Program-made: the position numbers and the translations under genes
Shown: positions 6,688 to 13,885 of the stretch, piece after piece
Layout of the letters: each line of letters opens with the position of its first letter
Position numbering within the stretch: position 1 is the first letter of the stretch
The notes under the pieces: generated by a model
Told to the model about the DNA's origin: nothing
Seen by the model: the letters and a program-made list of their open reading frames with translations, nothing else
The model's database searches: none
Assembly (NCBI GenBank): GCA_033763635.1
Contig: JANRKG010000348.1
Span: 1 to 25,948 of the forward strand
Direction of reading: 5' to 3'
From: JANRKG01 sp033763635
GTDB taxonomy: Bacteria > Cyanobacteriota > Cyanobacteriia > GCF-001939115
DNA: 25,948 nt

Positions 6688-7983
6688 CTAGCCAAAACTA
6701 TCACTGGCGTATACTCCTGAATCCCCAATCAAAATCAAGTCCCCCCCTTCTGTTGTTCCAATGTCCCGACTTCCGGCAATACCTCGATTAAGTACCTGAA
6801 TCAACCGTTGGGGGGTAAAGGATTCCAACTCCACATAACAACCTGCATCCAGCCATTTGAGTTCTTCAGACGAAAGGCTTTGGCGAATTTCGGCGGGCAG
6901 TTGTTGCGCTGCTTTAGCAAACGAAGCAGATTGGAGAATCACGGCATCCCGGAGCTTGAAAATTTGGCGGGGCAACAATCCAATATCCACGATCGCCACT
7001 GCTTGATTCCGAAACCAATTCTCACTGTTTTTCAATTGGTGCATGACTTGTAATCCTGAAGGACTGCAATCATGCAACACATAAACCCGCAGGTCAGGGT
7101 TCTGGCGGAGCATCGCCATGACGGTATCAAACAGATTTTGGGGATAGCCATTGATGCTAAGAACGGCACAGTTATTTTCAAAATGGAAATTGTTAGCAAT
7201 GAGTAACTGGGCGATCACACTGCGATCGCAAACCACTAAGCGATCAAAACTATAGTTTGTGATCTCCGAGTTGACGGTGCCATTGGGTTGCGGCAGGGCA
7301 GGGGGAAGGCGCTTCACAGCACCATTCACCTGTTGCCACTGAGTCAACCACCCTTCAATCGTCTGCACGGGAAACAACAGATCTTGTGGAAGGCGGGATT
7401 GCCGACGGATTTGCCAGGTTCCTAAGCCGATCGCCGCAATGCCTAAGGCAATTAAAGGTAAAGCACTGGGCCGGGAGAAAGGAATTGCCTCACGGAAGAA
7501 GATTAACACACCTGCCAGAATGATTTGCAACCCACCAATCATTTGCAACGATCGGGTTGTGGTACGTCGCTCCAAGCGACTCAACTCTTTAGACTGGCTT
7601 TTCCACAATACAAACAAGATAAAAAAACAATTCCAAATCCAGAAGAGAGGCGGGAATGAAAGATGGATCGAATTCTCTGAACCGATTCCCCCAATGACCA
7701 GGAAGATGAAATTAGAAAGAACGTAGACAGCTATCATCCCCGAAACGCTAACTGTTTTGGAACGTTTACCGACAAAGTAAGCCAACTGCTTAGAGGTGAA
7801 AAAGAGTGTGTTTTGGGCCGAGAGAGTTTCCAGAGCCTTTGCGAACAGGCGATCGGTCATCTTCTGCGACTGCGACATTGTAGTCGGTTCAAAAACAAAG
7901 GGATGTTGGCAATTCTTACAACGCCCCAAATTAGATGTTCGATCTTTGAGCGTATTATCCGCCTCGCATTGAATACACCTCAT
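6688..7983 (-). CDS. Zinc-ribbon membrane protein with TOPRIM-like C-terminal region
   Basis: A 431-residue protein of unrecognised family. The N-terminus is a zinc ribbon with CxxC pairs at C3/C6 and C22/C25. Four hydrophobic segments follow (about 80-101, 112-128, 147-163 and 173-190), giving an inner-membrane protein. The soluble C-terminal part (about 245-345) has the strand-helix order of a TOPRIM domain of the topoisomerase VI A/Spo11 type: FDRLVVCDRS, then CAVLSINGYP, then VYVLHDCSPSG. The pattern is close to the family's VxVEK, KGYP and DxDPxG, but the first Glu is Asp and the second metal Asp of DxD is Ser. Catalytic metal binding may therefore be lost. The start ATG has AGAGGA upstream. 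It is the last gene of a four-gene minus-strand set, only 15 bases after the decarboxylase-like gene. The TOPRIM reading is my inference. Confidence 0.6.
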   Translation of the reverse strand: MRCIQCEADNTLKDRTSNLGRCKNCQHPFVFEPTTMSQSQKMTDRLFAKALETLSAQNTLFFTSKQLAYFVGKRSKTVSVSGMIAVYVLSNFIFLVIGGIGSENSIHLSFPPLFWIWNCFFILFVLWKSQSKELSRLERRTTTRSLQMIGGLQIILAGVLIFFREAIPFSRPSALPLIALGIAAIGLGTWQIRRQSRLPQDLLFPVQTIEGWLTQWQQVNGAVKRLPPALPQPNGTVNSEITNYSFDRLVVCDRSVIAQLLIANNFHFENNCAVLSINGYPQNLFDTVMAMLRQNPDLRVYVLHDCSPSGLQVMHQLKNSENWFRNQAVAIVDIGLLPRQIFKLRDAVILQSASFAKAAQQLPAEIRQSLSSEELKWLDAGCYVELESFTPQRLIQVLNRGIAGSRDIGTTEGGDLILIGDSGVYASDSFG

Positions 7984-7998
7984 ACAGTTTCCTCTCCC

Positions 7999-9207
7999 CT
8001 ACTCAAAGACTTGATAGCTTAATAACACACTGTAATCCTCCCGTTTGCGAATTAAACGGTGCTGCTGCTGTTCAATTAATACTTCTGCCGGACGGGGGCG
8101 ATGCAAAAAGTGGGATGACATGGCATAACCATACGCCCCCACATCCAGAATCGCCAGAATATCGCCACTTTTCAAAGCCGGAAGTTGGCAATTCCGCCCC
8201 AGATAATCGCGGGAATAGGTGGTATTGCCGCACACGTCCGTTTTGTACAATGTGTCCCCCTGCGTTAAGCTGACGATTTCCCGATAGCCCCCATGCACGG
8301 AAGGAACCGAGAGATTGCCAACGGTCGTATCCACCCCAACAATTTGCCTGTCCTCCTGCCACTTCACGGAAACAACCTGGGCCAGCAACATCCCACATCC
8401 TGCGATCGCCGCCCGTCCCGGTTCAATGATCAAGTCGATCGATCGCTGTAACGGGTGTAAATGACGGGATAACTCGGTTCCAAACCATTCCCAATCAAAA
8501 GCCGCTCCTCCGTGCTGGTAGGGATAGCCAAACCCTCCCCCAAAATCCAGATAGTGCCAATCTGGGAGGTGTTGCGCGGTTTTCAGCACCGTTACGATCG
8601 CCTGATTAAAGGCAGGGGTTGCGTTCGTACCTGTTCCGCGATAGAAATGCAGTCCCGTTAGTTGCAAACCAACTGCGTGAACAGTTTGCAGGGCGATCGG
8701 AAATTCATCAGGACGTACCCCAATCCGGCTGTCTCCGGTTAGTTCGGGCAAGTTCAGGCGCAATCCCAACCGCAGGGGAGGAAGCTTTGTGTGTTGCCAG
8801 ACTTCGCAACAAAGTTGCAGTTGAGCAATACTGTCTAAATTGAGGGTACGGACTCCCCAAGACAAGACTTGTTGCATCTCCTCCCGATTCAGGTTACTGC
8901 CGCTGTAAACAATTTGTTCTGGATGAAAACCTGCCTGTAAGCCCAAGTAGATATCCCCAGGCGTGTTGGCATGTAAACCCCATCCCTGGGATTGAAAGAT
9001 GCGGAGTAGGGAAACATTTCCATTGGTTACACTTGCGAAGCAAAATTGGGTTTTTGGATAGGGAATGGCCTGGGTAATATGTTGAATCGTCTGGCGCAGC
9101 AGGTCAGCGTGATACACATAGAGCGGTGAACCATAAATCTTTAGTAATTCCTGGGCGAAATCTAGGGGAATGGGAAAATAGGTTATTGGGGTCTGGGATA
9201 GCAGCAT
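7999..9207 (-). CDS. PLP-decarboxylase-fold protein lacking catalytic residues
   Basis: A member of the fold-type III decarboxylase family (diaminopimelate/ornithine decarboxylase, LysA-like), 402 residues, the normal family length. The recognisable barrel and C-terminal elements are SGSNLNREEM, DFGGGFGYPY (221-230), EPGRAAIAG (262-270) and DVGAYGYAMSSHFLHRPRP (355-373). The key active-site positions are changed. The YAVKAN segment that carries the Schiff-base lysine reads FASVTN, with Val60 (codon GTA) in place of Lys. The GLHFHIGS histidine is Tyr in GLHFYRGT. The CESxD cysteine appears as Thr in TYSRD. The phosphate-binding EPGR and glycine-rich loops remain. It may bind PLP non-covalently, bind another ligand, or act as a scaffold for the adjacent asparagine-synthetase-like protein. 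Ribosome binding site AAAAAGG lies upstream of the ATG. Confidence 0.8.
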   Translation of the reverse strand: MLLSQTPITYFPIPLDFAQELLKIYGSPLYVYHADLLRQTIQHITQAIPYPKTQFCFASVTNGNVSLLRIFQSQGWGLHANTPGDIYLGLQAGFHPEQIVYSGSNLNREEMQQVLSWGVRTLNLDSIAQLQLCCEVWQHTKLPPLRLGLRLNLPELTGDSRIGVRPDEFPIALQTVHAVGLQLTGLHFYRGTGTNATPAFNQAIVTVLKTAQHLPDWHYLDFGGGFGYPYQHGGAAFDWEWFGTELSRHLHPLQRSIDLIIEPGRAAIAGCGMLLAQVVSVKWQEDRQIVGVDTTVGNLSVPSVHGGYREIVSLTQGDTLYKTDVCGNTTYSRDYLGRNCQLPALKSGDILAILDVGAYGYAMSSHFLHRPRPAEVLIEQQQHRLIRKREDYSVLLSYQVFE

Positions 9208-9236
9208 TCGGGTTGAACCTTTTTGGATCGCAGGAG

Positions 9237-9266
9237 AAGGCAGAGGGCAGAAGGAAGGCAGAAGGG
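9237..9266. repeat. GGCAGAGGGCAGAAGG dispersed repeat
   Basis: The sequence AAGGCAGAGGGCAGAAGG followed by a second AAGGCAGAAGGG lies in the 99-bp gap between two genes of the operon. Related copies sit at 15111-15130, 15157-15169 and 23417-23434, always between genes. This is a low-complexity dispersed repeat known in filamentous cyanobacteria. No function can be read from it. Confidence 0.6.
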
Positions 9267-9306
9267 AAATGGTTGTGGGGTGGCTGTTTTAACTTGCGAA
9301 CCTGTT

Positions 9307-11169
9307 CTACCCTGAGCGGGTACGCTGATACCAGCGCAAGGAAGGAACGGCGATCGATCGGGGGCACCAGAAGGGATGATCCCAGGTATCGGCGGAAGTT
9401 TTTTGACCTGCGATCGTTTCCCGCCACACTTGCCAGATCAGTAATAACCAGAGGATCTCACCGATGCGTCGTCCCTGAATCATCCCCAATTGGCCCATCA
9501 CAATTCGAGTTGCTAAATTCGGTTGCCAGATCCCTTCCTGCCGTAAGCGACCCGGATTGAGCCAATGGCCCAGATCCGACCACAGACCCTTCTGGCACCA
9601 GTTAGTGAGGGGAACTCCCATGCCTCGCTTCGATCGCCACACCACTTCCGCCGGAAGCCAGTTCTCGACTGCTCGTTTCAGAATATATTTCTCGCAAGAA
9701 CCTTGTAAAAAAAGTGATCCGGCAATCTGAAAGGTCCACTGGGCCAGGGTCGGATCGCAGAAGGGCGATCGGAGTTGTAGGCCGTGGGCAGCAGCCAGAT
9801 AGGTTGCACGGGGCTGAATGTTTTGTGCGCCTTTCAGAATTAAGTTGGCCCGTCGGAGACGATCGAGAAATGGATGATCTTCGCAACCATCCAAAGCACT
9901 GGTCAGCCAGCTTTGAACTGGCACCGTCATCAGTTGCTCCCGAAAGGCTGACTGGAACACCTGGGACTCATATCCATAGAGGCGATGAAAGGTCTGAAGA
10001 TATTGCTGCATCAACAAATCCGCTTCAGGAATTGAAGTTAATCCCTTGTAAAGACTGGCGGCGATCATCGGTTTATTTGTCCATCCGGCAAATAGTTGAT
10101 CGCCTCCTTCCCCATTAAACACCACCCGGACTTCCTGACTGGCGGCTTCTGCCAGCAGAAACAGGGGCACCGTGACCCCATCCCCAAAAGGAAGATCCAG
10201 CGCTCGTACAGTGGGAATCAGAGCTTTACGAACCTGCTGGGGCGTAACCTTAACCCGGATGAGGGGAATTTGCAAAAACTGGGCAACCTGGGCAGCGTAG
10301 GGTACTTCTGAGATTCCCGCCGACCCAAACTCTAGAGTGTAGGCTCGCACGGATACCCCCGCTTGCACCAGCAACGCAGCCACGATCGCCGAATCCAACC
10401 CACCGGACAAGAAAACCCCAACTGGGTCACGACCCAAATCTCCAATCTGACGGGTAATCGCCTGTTTCAGCAGTCGTTGCAGAGAATCGATCGCTTCCTG
10501 TTCCTGATCGATCTGCTCTAAAGCGTAGGTCCAGGAGGGTAGGGAGCGCGTCGCCGATCGCCTGATCTGGCCTGTTTCCCGATCCAGTTCCCAGGTTTGT
10601 TCTGTTCCGGCGGGAAGGGCTGCAATGGCGGCGATCGGAGTCAGGGGCGTAGGCACATAGGAAAAGCAACTGTACCCATACAGGGCAGCAACCTGTATCG
10701 AGGGTTCGGGACAAAGGGGCACTAATAACTGTAAATGGGACGCAAACCACAGAACAGTCCCCGATTGGAGCCAATACAGGGGAAAACGCCCAAAGGAATT
10801 GCGTCCGAGGGTTAATTGATGGTTGGGATGATTGGACTGTAAACAAACCCAGGCATCCAGTAGCTCATCCCCTTGCCCATTCGACAGTAGCCCCGCCACT
10901 GATCCGGCTGCGATCATCTCCCTCTCTTCAGTTTTGGGGAGGGGGGGCACCTGCTCTAATTCCAGGTAAGCAACTTCCCAACCAAGCGTAAAAGAGGTTT
11001 TCTGTCCCAAATTGATTGCATCACCCGATCGGACACAGAACGGTGCGACCTGAACCTGTTCCAACAGGCGATTGAACCGCTGGGTCAATTCTGACGGCAA
11101 GCCACTCCCCCAATACCCTACAAATCGATGTGGTCGTAGGGAGATCGTAGCGGGAAGCATACCCTTCAT
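9307..11169 (-). CDS. Asparagine-synthetase-like protein without glutaminase cysteine
   Basis: An AsnB-family amidotransferase or amide ligase of about 620 residues. The C-terminal synthetase domain is complete: PP-loop ATP-pyrophosphatase motif SGGLDSA near residue 255, and GEGGDQLFAGW near 353. The N-terminal part still folds like the class II glutaminase domain, judging from GRNSFGRFPLYW (about 122-133, the family's GRDxFGxxPLY). However, the protein starts MKGMLPATISLRP, with no cysteine at position 2, and no NGEIYN-like glutamine-binding loop is seen. It probably cannot hydrolyse glutamine. It may use free ammonia or an amine, or form an amide or ring intramolecularly, as cysteine-less relatives such as beta-lactam synthetase do. 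A GTG at 11172 is an alternative start. It is third from the end of the four-gene set, 14 bases after the preceding gene. Confidence 0.85.
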   Translation of the reverse strand: MKGMLPATISLRPHRFVGYWGSGLPSELTQRFNRLLEQVQVAPFCVRSGDAINLGQKTSFTLGWEVAYLELEQVPPLPKTEEREMIAAGSVAGLLSNGQGDELLDAWVCLQSNHPNHQLTLGRNSFGRFPLYWLQSGTVLWFASHLQLLVPLCPEPSIQVAALYGYSCFSYVPTPLTPIAAIAALPAGTEQTWELDRETGQIRRSATRSLPSWTYALEQIDQEQEAIDSLQRLLKQAITRQIGDLGRDPVGVFLSGGLDSAIVAALLVQAGVSVRAYTLEFGSAGISEVPYAAQVAQFLQIPLIRVKVTPQQVRKALIPTVRALDLPFGDGVTVPLFLLAEAASQEVRVVFNGEGGDQLFAGWTNKPMIAASLYKGLTSIPEADLLMQQYLQTFHRLYGYESQVFQSAFREQLMTVPVQSWLTSALDGCEDHPFLDRLRRANLILKGAQNIQPRATYLAAAHGLQLRSPFCDPTLAQWTFQIAGSLFLQGSCEKYILKRAVENWLPAEVVWRSKRGMGVPLTNWCQKGLWSDLGHWLNPGRLRQEGIWQPNLATRIVMGQLGMIQGRRIGEILWLLLIWQVWRETIAGQKTSADTWDHPFWCPRSIAVPSLRWYQRTRSG

Positions 11170-11183
11170 CACTGGGAAACCTG

Positions 11184-11855
11184 CTACTTCACATCAAAGG
11201 AGTTTTCACTGATAACCCGATCGCCGACTCGCATCTGCACTCGCCAGGTTCCGGGAGGGGCGGAGGGTCCAACCCTATAGCGGCAATAGGTCGTCCAGAC
11301 GGAAGTTGTAATTTCTTTGGTTTGATATCGATTCTGATGCATCAATTGATCATTGAGAGCAATCCAGTTACAACTGAGCGATAACTGTTTACCCACGGGC
11401 GCATCTTGCAACGTTACCCGATAGAATAATTCTGCATTTTTTTGGCGATCGATCGTTTTGAGCATCCCCCCATCATCTTGCACCAGCGTGATTCGATTTT
11501 GTTGGGCTGAGATGCGATTAAGCTGTTGCTGATTGGACTGGAATAAGAATACTCCTCCACTTCCAATCAAGAGTAGAGCCAGAACAATCCCTACGATCAT
11601 CCGACGTTGGCGGCGTTGTTGAATTTCCAGGGCATCCCGCCGCTTGAGTTGAATCATGGCCTCTTCCAGCAGAGCGGGGGAGAGATTCAATTCTTGTAAA
11701 ATTTCTCGCACCTGTTCTTGATCGAGTTCCTGCTGACGACGATTGGAAAGTTGCTCGACTTCTGAAACGATGCGCTGTAACTGGACTTCACTGAGTCGAT
11801 CGTCCACAACTTTCCCCCATCCAAACTTTTTTAAGCAATTCGTAAAATCTATCAA
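11184..11855 (-). CDS. Single-pass membrane protein, unknown family
   Basis: First gene of the four-gene minus-strand set, 223 residues. The cytoplasmic N-terminal part (about 20-80) is charged and helical, with heptad-like EVEQLSNRRQQELDQEQ and LLEEAMIQLKRR. One membrane helix follows (about 86-105: MIVGIVLALLLIGSGGVFLF). The extracytoplasmic C-terminal part looks beta-rich, with two Cys (SLSCNW and TYCRYR) and ends PPGTWRVQMRVGDRVISENSFDV, a pattern seen in immunoglobulin-like domains. The TTG start at 11855 is weak. A GTG at 11807 has GGGGGA just upstream and may be the true start, removing 16 residues. The asparagine-synthetase-like gene begins 14 bases downstream, so both are probably co-transcribed. 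I do not recognise the family. Confidence 0.6.
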   Translation of the reverse strand: MIDFTNCLKKFGWGKVVDDRLSEVQLQRIVSEVEQLSNRRQQELDQEQVREILQELNLSPALLEEAMIQLKRRDALEIQQRRQRRMIVGIVLALLLIGSGGVFLFQSNQQQLNRISAQQNRITLVQDDGGMLKTIDRQKNAELFYRVTLQDAPVGKQLSLSCNWIALNDQLMHQNRYQTKEITTSVWTTYCRYRVGPSAPPGTWRVQMRVGDRVISENSFDVK

Positions 11856-12049
11856 AAATTTTTGTCAGGGGAAAGGACAGAATCTTGAACTTACGTAGAA
11901 ATTTTTCTAACCCTTTTTTGCCTAAAAAAGGTTTTGTTGCACGTCCCTCAGTTGACTCCGCAAATATAAAAAAACACCCCGACTAGCGATCAGGGTGTGT
12001 CATTAGAGAGAAATTTTAGTCAAGATGAGTCGTCAATCAGAAACTTTAA
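11856..12049. other. Intergenic region ahead of the four-gene operon
   Basis: Carries the terminator of the Psb34-like gene (11968-11998) and, between it and 11855, the AT-rich sequence that should hold the promoter of the four-gene set. No ORF or other RNA gene was seen. Confidence 0.5.
11968..11998 (-). terminator. Intrinsic terminator of the Psb34-like gene
   Basis: Read on the minus strand, ACACCCTGA and TCGGGGTGT form a 9-bp stem (one U-G pair) around a 7-base loop, followed at once by seven T. It lies about 50 bases after the stop of the small gene at 12050-12217 and fits a rho-independent terminator for it. Confidence 0.85.
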
Positions 12050-12217
12050 TTAGCTGACTGCTAGAGCCGTCAGAAATGCCACGCTGACTAGCAATGTGGC
12101 GATCGCAGCCTGGAGTGCATAACGGCGTTGCTGGTTGGCAGAGGGATACTCTGCATAGTAAACAGTGGGTTCATTCGCGTAGATGTTCAGCAAGCCTTCG
12201 TTGTTAGTGGTATACAT
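12050..12217 (-). CDS. psb34: Psb34-like (ssl1498-family) photosystem II-associated small protein
   Basis: A 55-residue protein: an N-terminal half with MYTTNNEGLLNIYANEP and YYAEYPSANQQRR, then one C-terminal membrane helix (about 36-54). The NEGxLNxxAxEPxxYxAExPxxxQQxR pattern and single helix match the cyanobacterial ssl1498 family, described as a light-harvesting-like protein and named Psb34 for its role in photosystem II assembly at the CP47/high-light-inducible-protein stage. It acts in the thylakoid membrane. The ribosome binding site is weak. Upstream on the minus strand, TTGCAA and TACATT spaced by 16 bases could be the promoter, though this is low-confidence. A strong intrinsic terminator follows, so it is a single-gene transcript. 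The gene is shorter than usual gene-finding cutoffs and easily missed. Confidence 0.85.
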   Translation of the reverse strand: MYTTNNEGLLNIYANEPTVYYAEYPSANQQRRYALQAAIATLLVSVAFLTALAVS

Positions 12218-12461
12218 AAGCGTTCTTGTTAGTGGTTTAGGTTTAGTTTGTGTCTCTATGTAAACTAATGTAACAGATTGTAAAAATATTGCAACACTTT
12301 TAGGGATTTATGCTATTCGTTGTTTCTCTCTTGCCGATAAGCTAAACTTAACTCTCCAAACCAGCCGAGGGACAGATTGCCGATAACGGCTCTGCCATGT
12401 GGTTCAGCCCTGTTGCCTATGCTTTTCCTTACGGGATGCGGAAGCTTTAGAGATGGATGCC

Positions 12462-13133
12462 TTAACGTTGATACACAACTCCTACGACCTGAACAGAGGG
12501 ATGACGGGAGGCCAGAATTTGGCGATCGATCTCCTGTAATCCAAGTTGCGTGAATTGGGCTAATTCCAGATTCGACAAAGGCCAGGGCGGGCCATCGGGT
12601 TCTGCTTCGTCTGTTCTGAAATGAGTCACCACTAACAAATAACCTTCTGGAGCAACCAAATTGGCAACAGCGGCAATTGCCTCGCTGCGAAGGCTGAGGG
12701 GCAACGCCTGAATATTGCGGCACTCAAACACCAGATCAAAATCCTGGTGCCAGGATTCATCGAGATGGAAGAGGTCAGCAACGTGGTAGTCAACCTGGGA
12801 CTGAGGAAACCGCTGGCGACACCAGGCGATCGCAGTGGGGGAAATGTCAAACGCTGTCACCTGAAACCCTGAATCCGCCAGGGCTTCTGCATCGTCGCCT
12901 AATCCACAACCAATCACGATCGCAGACTTGGAATGCTCCAGGGGAAGGTAATCGCTTAACCAGTCCTGAAGATAGGGATAGGGCGCTAACTTGGCCCAGG
13001 GAATTTGAGTAGTATCTCCCTGCGCTTCTGCATAAAGGGATTCAAACCAGCCCGTTGGGTTTGATTGTTGCAGGGCTTGAGTCACCAGTTGCCGGACTCG
13101 TTGTTCAAGGGGAGTGAGAGATGGGTCTGACAT
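12462..13133 (-). CDS. Class I SAM-dependent methyltransferase
   Basis: A 223-residue cytoplasmic methyltransferase with a Rossmann fold. Motif I is visible as AIVIGCGLGDDAEAL (about 71-85), followed by the acidic residue ending strand 2 (VTAFDIS) and the strand-4 region FDLVFECRNIQALP, with a post-motif APEGYLLVVTHF. The N-terminal WFESLYAEA and the PWAKLAPYP region resemble the thiopurine methyltransferase-like and methyltransferase-11 subgroup. The acceptor substrate cannot be named. It lies between the Psb34-like gene and a secreted protein gene on the same strand, with separate spacing on both sides, so an operon with either is uncertain. The ATG start gives an N-terminus with a normal helix; no strong ribosome binding site is seen. 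Confidence 0.85.
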   Translation of the reverse strand: MSDPSLTPLEQRVRQLVTQALQQSNPTGWFESLYAEAQGDTTQIPWAKLAPYPYLQDWLSDYLPLEHSKSAIVIGCGLGDDAEALADSGFQVTAFDISPTAIAWCRQRFPQSQVDYHVADLFHLDESWHQDFDLVFECRNIQALPLSLRSEAIAAVANLVAPEGYLLVVTHFRTDEAEPDGPPWPLSNLELAQFTQLGLQEIDRQILASRHPSVQVVGVVYQR

Positions 13134-13244
13134 CGAAACTCAGGGAAGAATTACTCTTCAATTCTGCCTGAGAACGGATATCGTTGAATAACAATGTACC
13201 AAAGTTACTTCTTAGGAAAGTATGGCAAGCGATTTGTGCAGGCA

Positions 13245-13817
13245 TCAGCGGGATTCCCGGCATGCCTCATCCAGGAAGAAGTTGACGTAGATCGCTAAAT
13301 TTCGTTCACTTGCGTACTCGTAGGCCATCGCAATTCCATCACTCATACAATAAGCATTCACATGCAGGGTTCCCCCTGGATCTTGAGAACCATCAGCAAT
13401 GATTTTCCGATATACGGACGATTGGGCAGACGGGCGGTATCCAAAGAAATGGACAAACAGGGGTTCTAATTCGGCCGGATATCCATTTTCTTCAAACTTT
13501 TCCAAAATGAGCGTCATCCACACACTGATGGAAGTAACCCGACTATTTTTAAAGTTCACTTCTAACTTACTGACCTGAGCTTTGGGAAATAAGCGGCGGA
13601 TTTGCCTGGGATTGTAGGTGTAAGTAACAAGCTGTTCTGTCGGACTCAGGGTACGGGTTAAGCGGGTCCAGTAGGAGCCTAAATATCGACTGATCGTGGT
13701 TGGATTTTGATCGAATAAATTGCGCTGACCTGCATCAACGGATTGTTGTGTTCCCAGGCTAATGAACCCACTGAAGCTGCACAAAATGAGAACTCGACAA
13801 AGTTGTTTTCTGAGCAT
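13245..13817 (-). CDS. Secreted protein of unknown function
   Basis: A 190-residue protein with a clear signal peptide (MLRKQLCRVLILCSFSGFISLG, cleavage probably after VDA near residue 29). The mature part holds no motif I recognise. Features are SRYLGSYWTRL, TYTYNPRQIRRLFP, an aromatic middle (LEPLFVHFFGYRP) and a C-terminal DGIAMAYEYASERNLAIYVNFFLDEAC, with cysteines at the YCMSDG and EACRE sites that could form a disulfide outside the cytoplasm. It is probably periplasmic. The upstream gap to the VWA-domain gene is 68 bases and carries the GGCTTCGCTCAACT repeat, so linkage to that cluster is not demonstrated. Confidence 0.65.
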   Translation of the reverse strand: MLRKQLCRVLILCSFSGFISLGTQQSVDAGQRNLFDQNPTTISRYLGSYWTRLTRTLSPTEQLVTYTYNPRQIRRLFPKAQVSKLEVNFKNSRVTSISVWMTLILEKFEENGYPAELEPLFVHFFGYRPSAQSSVYRKIIADGSQDPGGTLHVNAYCMSDGIAMAYEYASERNLAIYVNFFLDEACRESR

Positions 13818-13885
13818 TTTCTTAAAATCCTTTCAGAGAATAACGGCTTCGCTCAACTTACAGGAACAGAAATAAACAGGGATGG

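Noticed and set aside
12313..12461. Minus-strand tail after the methyltransferase gene that reads as protein-like sequence (GNLSLGWFGELSLAYRQ)
   Set aside because: It continues an out-of-frame shadow of the methyltransferase and has no start or ribosome binding site of its own. It might be a gene remnant, but nothing else supports that.
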